From the NCBI GenBank assembly GCA_051294375.1, contig CM119267.1:11159045-11223044 (forward strand): a stretch of DNA of 64,000 bases. The letters run 5' to 3'. Both the position numbers and the translations under genes were made by a program. Under the pieces are notes generated by a model, which worked only from the letters and a program-made list of their open reading frames with translations, ran no database searches and was not told the origin of the DNA. Of the stretch, positions 1 through 11,982 are shown one piece after another; the first letter of the stretch is position 1, and each line of letters starts with the position of its first letter. The stretch comes from Paraspadella gotoi (lineage: Eukaryota; Chaetognatha).

Positions 1-1272
1 GTTGGTCGCGAGAAGTGATTCGAGAAATGGGCTAAGAAGTCTTGGAGGGAAGCGAGAGGACTACACTGAATATGAATGCGTTCATTAGTGCAAAACAAGT
101 CGATAGCGAGAAAGGGAGAAAGGGAGGAAAGGAGAGGGAGGAAGAGGAGGTGAAGCTTTGCGGTTTTTCGCAGTCAAACGACGCGTCTTTGGTCTTGTTT
201 ACGTTCGCAATGGATTTGGAGAGACACCGTCGATTAGGAATGGACGCCTTAAGAAGTCGACTCTCGCCAATAGAGTTTCGGCCAAAGGGACGGACAGACG
301 TGTACACTGACTTTGCGGACATTTTCGAGTTTCCCGTCCCCCCCTAACCTGCCGGTAATGCTACAATGAATAATGCATAGCTAATCAACACAATGTCGAA
401 AACCCCTGTAGCGCCTTTTTTTTTCACGTATGGCCTCGCAAGGCCAAGTAGGGGGGAGTGAAAAGGGCGGGAACTGATTTGATTGGCTGTCAGAGAATCC
501 ATCGATTTCGCGGCTGGAGTCAGAATCGCCCCGAGGCCAGGGAAAGGTAAAAAGGCTAAAAGAGTCTCTTCCACGAATCTTAGACCGAGACGGATAACCC
601 TTTATACCTTTTTTTTTCTCTGCCGACAATGTCTGAGCCTTTTTTTTGTTTGTCGCCATTCACTTGGCTTCTTCCGTCTATGAAGAGCTTAACACCTTTA
701 ATAAAGTTGTTTCATTTGACTCTTTAATCTCAAGGTTGATGAATTAAAAAAAAACTCACTTAGCATTCGACTCTCCAACCCATTTCTATTTTCCCATATT
801 TCTCTTCCGCGATGACTTATTCCTCCTTTTCTCATTTTCCTTTTTTTCTTTTTCCGTCAAAAAAAAAAAGAAAAAGAAAAAATGAAAAACGTTTCTCCAT
901 CTTTTTTTCTCTTTGACATTTTTCCCACTACTTTTTCCCATTATCGTTTTTAACGTTTGCAATTTCTTCCTTCGCGCGTCGTCTCCGTCAAATCTCTTTT
1001 TCTTAACCTTACTCCGCATTATTCTTCTTTCTTAACCGTTTTATCTGGGACAAAACCACCCTACCTACTACCTACCATTCTTTTCTCTTCCCCTTTTCCC
1101 TTCTAGATCCTCTTTCCTCTTCCCTACCTCCAGTTTCCAATCGTCGGACCTTACCCTTTTCCCGTTCCAATATGACTCAATTACCCTTCCATAGAAACTC
1201 CGTCAAAGCCCATTCCCGATTCCCTCATCAATCGCGCTAATGCTCTATGATATTCAATCCAATCACGTCAAT
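1..1272. other. No gene supported; mixed low-complexity DNA
   Basis: The only long open frames (42-347 plus and its antisense) lack recognisable domains or splice context. From about 780 to 1140 the plus strand is pyrimidine-rich (T and C runs), grading into the CT microsatellite. I see nothing functional here. Confidence 0.5.
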
Positions 1273-1308
1273 TCTCTCTTCTCTCTCTCTCTCTCTCTCC
1301 TCTCTCTC

Positions 1309-1385
<77 letters not shown>
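1273..1385. repeat. (CT)n microsatellite
   Basis: An almost uninterrupted CT dinucleotide tract of about 110 bp with a few extra C or T interruptions near its left end. The Ser-Leu and Glu-Arg open frames across it are by-products of the repeat. Confidence 0.97.
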
Positions 1386-1388
<3 letters not shown>

Positions 1389-1750
1389 TCTCTCCTCCCT
1401 GCGGATTGTAAACGACAAGACGTCACAACAACGACAACCACGCAACGTTGACGAGGCGCACTGAGACGAGGGCACGCCGAAGACGACGACGACGACGACG
1501 ACGTCGTTCCGATTCTAATGAACTCATTTCATCTCCGGTCGGAGCAACGACTCTCCGAGAAAATGAGCGACAAGCTAATCACGATTTATCTAATATGACT
1601 TATAAGTTAAGTACATTAAAGCCCAATGGATTTTCCAACGAAGCTCTGTGACGCGATTAAACGATTAGGTTCTGATTAATAATCAAATTGCTTGTATAAA
1701 AAAAGACGTGTCTAACATCTCAGACCGAGTGGAATCGTTTTAAATGTGCT

Positions 1751-2923
1751 TAAGGCCAGGGATCACTCACTAATAATTGTAGAATATCTCAATTTACTGT
1801 ATCTTAATCATTTTCTTGCATCTGCTGTAAGAGATTTTCCATGTAAAAAATAATCGAAAACTTTTAAAAATCTACCTAAAATGTTCATAAAAATTTAAAC
1901 AAATTTTTTTTCTCGGTAAAACTACATTTTCAAGAGAAAAATATTTTTTTAAAGGTAAGCTAAAATTCTATGACAAAATTTTTAACTTAAAACTGATTCT
2001 TTACAGTAAGCTCAATTTCTACTTCTTATATGTAATCTCTTTTGATGCAAGTACGTCTTGAAGTTGTATCACTAATAAGTCTAAAATAAACTACTCTACA
2101 CATTTTCTCTGACGGTTTTTATGGTTTTATGAGTATTAAGTTAAAAAACTTATCAAATTAATTTCAATTTGGCTTTTTACTTTATGTAAATGCTTATATC
2201 ATAAAATATGTTGCGCTATTTTCTAGGAATCACTGAAAAAAAATAAATGCTGGATTAAAAAATTAAAAAACAGTAAGCCGTTTTTTTAAGACAATCGGCG
2301 TTGAAAAACTCCATCATCACATCCCGTGTTTGTATATGTTGTGTTGAATTCTTGCAGAGTAATGAGTACGGATTTAACTTTCTTGACGAAAAGAAGTTGA
2401 AAAAGAGTTGCAGCTCAAACCGTTGGACTATATCTTCTAGAAAAAAAATATCTAGGCGACAAGAAAAGTGGGGAGATTCTAATGAGCGCCTTTTTTTGAA
2501 AAACGTTCTTTGTTTCAAAGATTTATATGGAATTAATCTCAAAAATTTGACTAAAATAATCAAATTTTCATAGAGAAGGAATGTTCTGAAATACATAGAA
2601 TTGGAGTTTGATGACCTAAAGGTAATTCATCCCAAATTATTAGAAACCGCCTTACCGTTTTGGGTTGCAACTCTTCAAATAGGTTTCTTTTATTTATATG
2701 CACAGTACAAAAAATAATCAAAAAACGACTACGCTTGAAAAATACGCTACAAAGTGAATACATTTTCCGAATCGTCATTGGTAGCTCTTTCTTTCAAAAC
2801 TCTCAGTGCAGACGGCTCTCCACCCTGGCGAGTGGAGCGGAGCCCACAACCCCAAGATGCGATCTGAGTCGGTTTTAGCCCTAATTTACTAATTGAATTG
2901 AGTGATTCCCGGACCATAAAAGA
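1751..2923. mobile_element. Possible non-autonomous TIR element
   Basis: The left end reads GGCCAGGGATCACTCA (from about 1754). The reverse complement of the right end (to about 2920) reads GGTCCGGGAATCACTCA, so the ends are similar inverted termini about 1.17 kb apart. The interior is AT-rich with no usable coding frame. A CpG-containing stretch at 2805-2880 sits just inside the right end. No clean target-site duplication is visible, so superfamily and exact borders are uncertain. Chance similarity is possible. Confidence 0.35.
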
Positions 2924-2960
2924 AAAAGTAAAGTACCAAATTTATAAAACCAAAATAAAA

Positions 2961-3182
2961 ATTATTCATTTATTTAATGATTAAGCTATCTCTCCCCTGA
3001 CGTTGGACAGGTTAAGGCTTCCCATCCCTCTTACAAGATAATAACATAACAGTAAGCTTTCAATCAAGACTCTCTCACAGCCTAGTTTATTCCCTCCCAG
3101 AGCATATAATATTTCAAAGAATGTTTCAATGCATAAAATGACCACTTCCTCAAGTAATTGACCGGGGAATACTATATTTTAA
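2961..3182 (+). repeat. Dispersed repeat, copy A
   Basis: Contains the ordered blocks TAAGCTATCT, CCCCTGAC.TTGGACAGG, CTCTTACAAGATAAT, AAGACTCTCTCACAG, CAAAGAATGTTTCAAT and ACCGGGGAATACT. The same blocks recur in the same order at 27464-27745 and 27791-28064. No coding frame. Copy A is shorter because of small internal deletions. Confidence 0.9.
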
Positions 3183-3489
3183 AATGGTCCTGGTTATTGA
3201 GAGTTCGTTGAAGTTATCCTATTCGTCTGAAGTGAGTCGCCTTTAACGTCGTCATGTTCATTCCCATCCACCGAGCAAGATTACATCGACGACGATTCCT
3301 TCTTTCACCTAATTTCCTCTCTCACTCCCTCATTCTTCTTTTCTTCTCTCACTCACCCTCACCTACCAACGACCATTACCCCTCTTCCTCTCTTCTCTCT
3401 CTCCACTCTGCGATTTGCGTAGAAACCATAAATCCCACAGCAAAACACCACGACGCTACTGGCCCGTAATGGGAACGCCTGAGGAGCTA

Positions 3490-3535
<46 letters not shown>

Positions 3536-4670
3536 CACTCCTATCAAGGGGAATGGAAAGTGATATCAGCGGGGATGGTGAGAAAGTTAGAAAGTTAGAT
3601 ATTGTCGATGTTGTGATTTTCGTTCACATAGCCGCCTCCTGGCGGGAGAGCGAAAGTATTAGGCGAATGTTGTTCCTTCCAAATTGAGTCATTTAGGGAG
3701 CGGCCATTCGTGCTGACGGGCGGGAGGTTATTTCGATTAGGTTTTTTGGGGAATTTTTAAAATTAGTTTAATGAACATTAAACAATTAACAACATCATAA
3801 TAAAAAAATAAAGAAAACAACAAGAAGAAAAACAATAACGCCAGCAAAACAAAAATAAGAACAAAAGCAACTAAATTAAAACATCAACCATTTCCGAGAA
3901 TTCGCCCTCGTCCTCCCTAAAGTTTATTTTCGGAGAACCCAACGGGAAATTTTTAACGAACCGGAGCCGACTGACCGCGAAACGGCGCCGACCGAAGAAA
4001 TGGAATCCCGATCAATGTCCGTCCGTCCGTACAGTCTCCATCTCCCCCATCCATCAATCGGAAATCCGTACGTCTTAGATTTTAATGCGAAGTCCGTAGT
4101 CTTCGAAGCAGCGATTGTTTATTGGCGCTCGGTCTTCATCGATTCGATACGAGAGAGAGAAGAGAGAGACGGTGATTGAGATAGAGGGGGCGGCAGGGGG
4201 AGGGGGAGAATAGAGACCGAGAGTCGCAGGGGTAGCGGATGCGGCGACGGGCGCTCAGCGATGCGGGACTGGCCAGCGGTCAGACGAAAAAGCTATGGAG
4301 AAGGGGGGAGAGAGGAAAGGGGAGCGAAGTGATGGAGTCTTAAACGAGGGACTGAGTCATTGTCCGTCTTCGTCGTTAATTGGCGCGGAAGATGGATAGA
4401 TGGACTCTGTTCGACTGTTTAAGTTCTCCCATATACATTCTTTAACGCTCCCGGCCCGACGTTCGAGTTGGCGGGCCGAGATTGGGGGAGGTTGAAGGGG
4501 AGTGAGGGGAGAGAGGGTGGGTTTAGAATAACGTAGGAAGAGGGGTTGACAGGAAAGGAGACTACGTACAATTATTGGGAATGCTCCGCCCGAATATTAC
4601 TTTCGTCTGTTATACTCAGTTAGTATAAGGTATATAGTTTTTGTCAGCTTAGTTTTATTGTTTGTAAAGT
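3183..4670. other. Intergenic; CT tract and a purine-rich CpG zone
   Basis: Holds a (CT)n run at 3492-3532, an A-rich low-complexity stretch at 3780-3890 and, at 4140-4560, a CpG-containing purine-rich zone with GGGGGAG-type runs that could be a promoter of something outside my calls. No exon is supported. Confidence 0.4.
3492..3532. repeat. (CT)n microsatellite
   Basis: About 20 uninterrupted CT units. Confidence 0.95.
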
Positions 4671-4674
4671 AATC

Positions 4675-4680
4675 TTTATT
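4675..4680 (-). terminator. Poly(A) signal of the innexin gene
   Basis: TTTATT on the plus strand is AATAAA on the minus strand, about 60 nt beyond the innexin stop codon. A second AATAAA lies at 4654-4659. Either would give a very short 3' UTR. Confidence 0.6.
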
Positions 4681-4740
4681 AATCAATAACCACGAATAAA
4701 TAATATCTAAATTCCACGCCTTTCCCCACCTCCGTTCCCT

Positions 4741-7144
4741 TCACAAAGACGAAACACGCGAAGGCGCCTTCCCCGTCTTCAGTCTCTCCAGATGGCGTCT
4801 CTTGACGACGGCTGCGCCGTAGGACGGCGGCGAATCCGGCAACGCCAGCCAATCCGAGACCTTCTTCTTTACTGCGGCTGCGGCTCCCCCTGATGCTCCG
4901 GCTTTGCTGGCGGCGACTTCTTCTGCGGCGTCGACGTCGTCTTCCGAGATGAAGATCTTCATCCCGAATTTAGACTTGACGTTCAACTCGATCGGCACCT
5001 TTCGCGAGATTTCCCTGTAGCAGTCGTAGAGATTCCGGGTGATCTCTCTCGAGGTGTTGACGCCGAGATTGAGGCGGATCAGTTTTAGGATAAAGACGCC
5101 GTCATGACGGAGGTAGACCGTCTCGAACCTTTCCACGTCCAGCCTCCTGACTTCGTCCCGATGATGATTCTGCAGCAGGACCTTCTTGACGAGATCGTCG
5201 CGGAGACTCGGGATGAACATCCTTGCCGCCCAGAGCAAGATGCTCGTCACCATGCCCAGCACGAGGAAGATGAGGATGAGACAATCGATGGCGAACACCT
5301 TCGAGTTGAACATGTTGAGCGGGAGGGTGCAGAGATGCTTTTTCTCTTCCAACACTTTGATGTTGTTGTGGAACTTGCAGATGCCCAACAGGGGAAAGAT
5401 TTTCGACTGGGTGGCGTTTTTCCTGAAGGTCAGTTCGTTCATGACCTCGTGAAAGTTGACGAGGAATTGGTGGTCGAAGATCCCGTTCAGAAGGATCATT
5501 TGAAGAACGATGCTGATCACGTAGAAGATTTTCATGGAGAAATAACAGAGGGTCAGGTTGTAAATGGTCATCTTTTTCCAACTTTTGAGAGGGCCCATTC
5601 CTGTAACGAGGAGATTCTATATTTTTATTTTTCTCTTTGTGACATATGCTCTTCGATAGTCAACCTTCGATGTTTCGCCGGAAGAAGGCGTGGAGAACGT
5701 GCGCCAACTCCACCGTCAGTCCTTCCCTTTTTTTCGTCGTCTTGTAGACCTCGGTCAACTTGGAGGCGCCGTCCATGATCGTTGGGAGGTTGATTCCGCT
5801 GCCGGAGGCGCGCTGCAGCCAAAACGCGTGCGGCAGCTGCAGCATTATCGCCTTAAAAGGGCAGGGAAATAAGGAAGTGAGAATAAATTTTTGAATTATT
5901 ATATGGACGCGGTAAAAAAAAAGAGAGACAGACCTGGACTAAAAGAATGAAAGGGACCCACTGATAGTAGGAGAGGAGATGATCGTCATCTACCCGGTGG
6001 GCGCCATGGGACCAGCAAAATGACTTGACGTACTTCATGCTCGCCTTGGCATCGGTCAGCGTTTGAGTGCACTACAAAATAAATCCGGGAGAACTAAAAA
6101 AGTTTAAATTTCTATGCCAATCAATAATAACAATTTTAGTTTATAGGTTCTCCTCTTATTTGTAACGGATAGAATGAGGAAGAAATCTTAAAACAATATT
6201 TTGTTGAGACTCATATTCTCATTAGCATATTGCAGTAGTTATCAGAGAGAAGTTTCTTTAATGTTACCATTTTAAAATAAAATAAAAAAACAATTTTTTT
6301 CTTATCGAATCTTTTAGTATAACTATAATATTGCTTTGATCGCTGGTTGTTATGACTGTTTTTCGATACTGAGAATTGTTGAAATTAAAATCTCCAAACA
6401 ATACCGAAAGAGCATTAAATACAAATAGTATTATAGTAAGAATGAAGCTGATTACTAAAAATGAAAAAAAATTCAGAAGATAGCGTTTTATTAACGTTGT
6501 TTGAGAGAAAGAGAAGGACAAAGAAAAAAAAATTTTCCACTCTGATCCACATTTCCACAACTGATCTTTGAACGTTTTTAAACGTTATATTTTATAATTT
6601 ATTATGATTTAGTTCATAACATTTTAATTTTAATTAATGATTCAATTTTATTCACCATTATTTTAAACTTAGTGTTTTTTATTTTGGTTGATTTTAATGT
6701 TTAGTTTTTACATGTTTATCGTTTTCCAGTCTTTTACACTGTCACTGTTTTTCATTATGTCATTACTGTTTTTGGTATTAATAAATAAATAAAAAAAACA
6801 GATCTTCGAGTCAACGAAAATACATGATGAAAACAAAAATCATGAATAGCTTTAGCAACGATTAAAAAAATAATAAAACAAAAAAGAATTAACGGGCTCA
6901 ATTTGCCACACATGACGATGACTCCAGCTTCCCTTCCTTTTTAATCAGGTCTCCGATGTCACAGACCTTTCCTTACCTCGATTGGGTCCCCGTAAAAGTG
7001 CATGATGCCGAAGAGGGACGAGGTGAGGATGAGGATGATCGGCGCGTAGAGTCGATGACCGCGATCGAAGCTGTCGTCGATGAAGCGATGGCGGGAAAAT
7101 GTTCCCATCAAATCCGAAAACACTTTTATGTCCACTTTAGACAT
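4741..7144 (-). CDS. Innexin gap-junction channel subunit, four exons
   Basis: Minus-strand exons are 7144-6977, 6071-5934, 5851-5665 and 5600-4741. All introns are GT-AG (phases 0, 0, 1), giving 450 aa. Residues 32-51, 91-118, 185-206 and 267-289 are four hydrophobic segments. Innexin hallmarks are GDPIEC at the first loop, two cysteines in each extracellular loop (C57 and C75 spaced X17; C239 and C255 spaced X15), YYQWVPF at the start of TM2 and CTLPLN before TM4. NAT at 226 is a glycosylation sequon in loop 2. Family members assemble into plasma-membrane hemichannels and gap junctions. The start was chosen because AAAATGTCT gives a short cytoplasmic N-terminus; an in-frame ATG further upstream (7249) adds an atypical leader. 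The first extracellular loop lacks the usual CW...W aromatic pattern, so this is a divergent member. The tail (residues 290-450) is Ala/Lys-rich near its end. Confidence 0.93.
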
Positions 7145-7497
7145 TTTTTTTTTGGTGGTTCGCTCTTTAACGTTTTTAACGTTTGAAACGAGTTTCGACA
7201 AAAGAACAACAACGAGGAAGAAAAACATCGAAGGTTCCTCAACCCGCATTTAGTTTTTTTTTTTTTTTTGCGTCAGACGATAAAAGTAAAGATAATAATG
7301 TAATTAACTGCGTACGGGCGGCTGAGGCGGCTCGTCAAAAGCTAAGAACTGTTTGGGTTGTTTTTTTTTTTGGGATCGAGAACAAGAAAGGAATATTTAT
7401 TTCTAACTTTTAAGTATACGGTTTACCTGCGACTTTAATCGACAATGACAGTTAAAACGGTCACAAAGACAAGTGAAGTGAAACATTAAGTAGGACT

Positions 7498-7537
7498 CGT
7501 CAGTCGTCACGGGTTCGATCCCGGTCGGAGACTGACG
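7498..7537. other. Hairpin with tRNA T-arm-like loop
   Basis: CGTCAGTC (7498-7505) pairs perfectly with GACTGACG (7530-7537). Inside, CGGG and CCCG enclose TTCGAT. The core GGTTCGATCCC matches the RNA polymerase III B-box consensus, but no A-box lies at tRNA distance upstream, so a full tRNA is not supported. It may be a tRNA-derived fragment. Confidence 0.5.
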
Positions 7538-7635
7538 ATCGCTAATCAGTAGTGACATCTCTCAAGAGATTTAACCCTTTGAAGCGGTTGTAATAAAAAA
7601 GGAGAAAATTGAAGTACAGAGAGAAAGGAGATTGA

Positions 7636-7641
7636 TTTATT
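7636..7641 (-). terminator. Candidate poly(A) signal of I-EGF gene
   Basis: AATAAA on the minus strand, about 370 nt beyond the stop codon at 8012. Assignment rests only on position. Confidence 0.3.
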
Positions 7642-8011
7642 TTCGAATTTGAAATTCGCAAGTCGGGGGGATTCCGTGTTCCTCGCACCTGAGGAGCAAA
7701 AAAAAAATGAAGAAATGAATTATTCATTAGATTCATCAAAGTTTCGTCATCGTCGTCGTAACCGTCATCGTCAATGTCTGCGTATCTAACGTAATGAAAC
7801 AAAGGAGTCGACTAATTTTACGACGAATTAATTTGGATAAAAGAATCTAAGTTAAATTCGAAGATCAGAAGCCAGAAGCAACTTGGGCAAGTCCTGGATG
7901 ATTAATTTTTCTTCCTTGCTATTTCTCTCGTCTCTCGAAAACCTTTCGTCTATGATGTACGAAACAAGTAGTTGCTAAGTCGCCTCTCTTTAACCGTCCC
8001 CGTCTCCTCGC

Positions 8012-8484
8012 TCACTGGCATTTATTGCAGACGCATTTTCCTCGATTATTGCAAATCGATCCGTCGCCAGAAAGACATTCCTCGACGGATGTGGAGCAAC
8101 CGCAATCTTCGCCCGTGAAGCCTCTCGCGCAAACGCATTCGTTGCATTCACAGGACCCGCGCTCAGATCCGCCGCACACAAGACCCTGCAGGAGAGATAA
8201 GGGTCGAGTTTGCAGTACTTCCCCATAAGCCTTTTGTCCAATGTTTTACTAACCTCGTGTCTCGGACAGTGTTCGGAGCCGCACTCGCAAAAAACTCCGT
8301 AATAGTTACGATCGCATTGGCAAAATCCATCGCGACAGCGTCCGACTCCGGAGCAGACGAGCGCGTCGTCGGAAGACCGGCACGCCTCCAAGTTTTCCGT
8401 CGCTTCCGGAGGCATGAATGGCGAAGACGCCGCCGATAACAACGAAGCCGCAGACAGGAACGTCACCAAAGAAATCGGGTTCAT
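8012..8484 (-). CDS. Short secreted integrin-type EGF repeat protein
   Basis: Exons 8484-8254 and 8185-8012 are joined across a 68-bp GT-AG intron (phase 0) to give 134 aa. Residues 1-21 form a signal peptide (hydrophobic, Ser/Ala-rich, ending SAASS). From about residue 35 the chain is cysteine-rich with the integrin beta stalk order: CSGVGRCRDGFCQC, YYGVFCEC, CPRHEGLVCGG, then GSCECNECVC, GFTGEDCGCS, CLSGDGSICNNRGKCVC. The splice joins CPRHE to GLVCGG exactly as integrin beta I-EGF modules continue. There is no integrin head and no membrane segment, so it should be extracellular, loosely like the vertebrate ITGBL1 idea but far shorter. The frame stops in the middle of an I-EGF module, and the stop overlaps a donor-like CCA/GTGAGC, so a missed downstream exon or a truncated gene is possible. 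Confidence 0.75.
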
Positions 8485-9936
8485 TTTTATTGTGATTAAT
8501 AACGCTGGGAATTTAGCGATAAGTTATTAACTTTTTTGTGAAAAAAATGCGGTTCTTTTTTCGAAAAAGTTTTTCGTGAAAGGATATTTGTCTATGTCTC
8601 TTAGAGTCGCAGATTTTTTTTCTGTCACCAAATTGGATTACTAGTTAATCCAATTTTTTAAGGTCCGGATTTTTTCATAATCGTTTTTACTGTGATTCAG
8701 ATAAGCGTAACAAGTCTCCTGAGCCTCTTATTTGCGGATAATATAGCTATAGGAAACTTTAAAAATTGACGTGAAATGAAAAACAATTAAAAGCAAAAAA
8801 TCAAAGAGTCTATGATTAAGACAGATTGACATGGGACTTTGGTAGAAAGTCCACGACTGACAGACAAAACGTCGACCAATGAAATAGAGAGAAAGAGAAG
8901 GACAAAGAAAAAAAAANNNNNNNNNNNNNNNNNNNNNNNNNNNNNNNNNNNNNNNNNNNNNNNNNNNNNNNNNNNNNNNNNNNNNNNNNNNNNNNNNNNN
9001 NNNNNNNNNNNNNNNNNNNNNNNNNNNNNNNNNNNNNNNNNNNNNNNNNNNNNNNNNNNNNNNNNNNNNNNNNNNNNNNNNNNNNNNNNNNNNNNNNNNN
9101 NNNNNNNNNNNNNNNNGCGGAAAAACTAAGGGGAAAGGAAATGCAGAGGGAGAGGGAGGGAAAGGAAGATGAAGGGAATAAATGAGAAAGACTAAGGGAG
9201 GGAGTAGGAAGATGGGAAAGAGAGAAATGAGAAATAGGGATGGAGGAAGATAGAAAGAAAAGAAGTGTTGGAAAAAAGGAAGGAGGAAGGGAGAAAGAAA
9301 GAAGAGAGTGATTTCCATTGAGACATTAATTCTCTGCTTCGGTATTATGATTTATGAGAATATACATTAATTGAAACAAACACATCTCCAAAGTCTTTAA
9401 CAAAATGTATTTAACAAGAAGCAAAAAAAAAAAATATCGCTCTAGCTTTCATCACGTCCTGCTGACAGTTTCCCGCCGCGTTTGACCAATGATTCAGAAA
9501 AAGAAAAGCGCGCGCGGAACGCATTCTGTCTCGACGCGTGTTTCGACGCCGCACGCGCTCTCCAACGTCTATGGTGTCGCTATCACGTGGCTGACCAGGA
9601 TTTTCCCACAGACAGTTAACGGGACGACCTGACAATGTAGAGCGATTATTTGGGAAACAACTTGAACTCTATAAATTCAGTGGGTGTGAGAAATAGCAAG
9701 TGGTATCGAAACAATATTAAGCCCAATCCTGTGGACTTTTTGATGAATGACTGACCATTTATCATTTTATCTTTAATTCAATATTATTTAGCAATTATAA
9801 CTGCAGTCCTTCCCGTCGTTCGAGACCACCGACTGACCACATAACACCTTTTGACCCTCACCTTCAACAATCACACCTCAGGACGTCCGTCTCCTCTTAT
9901 TACCCTCGCAGAAGCCGACAGCCCCGTTTCCAATTA
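8485..9936. other. No gene; AT-rich DNA, a gap and purine-rich flank
   Basis: AT-rich up to the 200-N gap (8917-9116). The right flank to 9310 is a degenerate AGGGA/GAAAG purine tract, suggesting that the gap lies in a purine repeat. A short CpG-richer patch at 9460-9620 has no supported ORF. Confidence 0.5.
8917..9116. other. Assembly gap, 200 N
   Basis: Run of N bordered by poly-A on the left and a purine-rich repeat on the right. ORFs that cross it are meaningless. Confidence 1.
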
Positions 9937-10733
9937 TTAGTCGAATCCCGAACGAAGAATTAGCATCAGCGAAAGAGAGAAAGCGTCAGGGGTCAGATTC
10001 GGACTATGACCTCTCTTGGGGACAAATGGCGGAAAGATGAGAGAGAAAAGGGGAGAGAGAGGAGAGAGAAAGAGAGAGAGAGATAGGAGAGAGTGCGCGC
10101 AATATTTGATTCGTGCTCCGGTCATTAGCTCGATTTCGGTTAAATTGAGAAGTGACCTGCAACGGGGGGCGTAGACCAAGGTCCAAGGATGCGAAAACTC
10201 ATGCGATGACGCAACCTTAACAATAGAACTTTCCCGTTGAATGGAAGGGCAAAGGGTCTCGAGGAAGTTGGGTGAGTGAAAAGTTGGGTCAAGGGTGAGT
10301 TTAAAAGCGTTCGAGCGTTTAAGAATAGGTGAGGAGAAGTCAGTTGAGTACAAAAATAATGAAAATGGATGGATTGGTATATTGTGTTTATAAGTGGAAA
10401 AGGCTACAAAAAAGTCAACATTAGAAATAACGGAGTTCAAACTTTAAGTCACTGCATATATTTCAGTCGGTCCGTACGTCTGTCTCTCCCTCCGTCCGCT
10501 CGTTTACAACTATATATAAGTAAAGAACTAGTTATAGATTTAATTAAAACAATTTTTATCAATTTAGCTAGGAAAAAATAAAAAAAATTGAAAAAGAAAA
10601 GAAAAAGAAAAAAATAATAAAGGGATAAAAAAATGGAAGAAAAGGAAATAAAAACATTGAATTGAGGGAAATAAAAATATTTGGTTTGGAAAGGACAAGA
10701 GGCTTTTGTCAACGGAGACCCATTGCGTCTCTG

Positions 10734-10736
<3 letters not shown>

Positions 10737-10822
<86 letters not shown>
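10737..10822. repeat. (CT)n microsatellite
   Basis: About 43 CT units, uninterrupted. Confidence 0.97.
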
Positions 10823-10828
<6 letters not shown>

Positions 10829-11311
10829 ATCACATCACCATGTGGTGCGACCGTCGTGGGGTTTCCCTTCGAAACTCTTAATATTTGTGAATTTTTAAAA
10901 CGATTTCGTTCGCTAGAAAAAAAAAATGCTTTCATAAATTTAAAGGGCCCCACCACTCCCTTACGCCCCCCTCTCGATATTCCGAATATAAAAAAAAAAA
11001 CTACCCTTTCAAACAAAGAACGGTGAAAAAAAAACTGAGAAGACAAAGGACGAATTAAAATATTCCGCCTAAAAAAGTATTCCGATCCGTCGCCTATCGT
11101 CTTCCATCGGCCGCTCGCATCAAAATGTAAATCCCTTAAAAAAAAAAAATTCTCCCTCCCTCCCTCCCTCCCTCCATGTCCCTCTCCACCTTTTACCTCT
11201 CCTCCCTCTCCCTTTTCTCTCTCTCTTCCTCGACAGGCTGCGACGGGCCGACGTCTCTCTTCCTCGGTCGGTGTCGGTCAATGCCCGCGCCGATGACGAC
11301 GACGATGATGA

Positions 11312-11343
<32 letters not shown>

Positions 11344-11708
11344 ACACGCGTAGAGAAAATACCTGGATGATGACGACGAGGCCCATGATGTTGTTGGAGA
11401 AAACAAGGGTGAAAAGAAAAACATCGACGACATTATGAACAATTGAATATGAGAACATCAACATACGTATACTTCGCAAGTTCGCGTAGTCATCAACAAC
11501 AGCAACAACAACCGCAGCAACAGCAGTAGCAGCAGCCGCAACGACGTAGACGAATCCATTAGTAGCGACACCGACGCCAATAACAACAACAACAACCACG
11601 TTGACTCTAAAACGGCGAAAATATGCAAAATTGCGTCGGCATAATTTTTTTTTTACATCGTGATATCGATTCATCGGAGAGAGAAAGACGTGCGGGGTTT
11701 GAGGGGGG

Positions 11709-11790
<82 letters not shown>
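11709..11790. repeat. (GA)n microsatellite
   Basis: About 40 GA units with one GACAGA interruption. Confidence 0.97.
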
Positions 11791-11797
<7 letters not shown>

Positions 11798-11928
11798 GGT
11801 GGAGGAGGGTGGGAGGGTGAGAATCACGCGGGCGTGAAGTTTTCCGTCGAAACAAAGGAATGGATAGCAACTTGGAATAGCGAGGTAGCTGAAGACGGTG
11901 AACGATAGTAATCAATAATGAAAAATCA

Positions 11929-11980
<52 letters not shown>
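11929..11980. repeat. (ATT)n microsatellite
   Basis: About 17 perfect ATT units. Confidence 0.97.

Positions 11981-11982
<2 letters not shown>

Larger units (their letters stand above)
7145..8011. other. Intergenic between innexin and I-EGF gene
   Basis: Both flanking genes are on the minus strand, 867 bp apart, so this should hold the innexin promoter and the 3' UTR of the I-EGF gene. It contains T-runs, a 40-nt hairpin (7498-7537) and two minus-strand AATAAA motifs. No exon was found, including none rich in cysteine codons. Confidence 0.55.

Noticed and set aside
5104-5778. 224-codon plus-strand frame antisense to the innexin last exon
   Set aside because: It is the shadow of GC-rich innexin codons on the other strand, crosses an intron boundary and has no family match.
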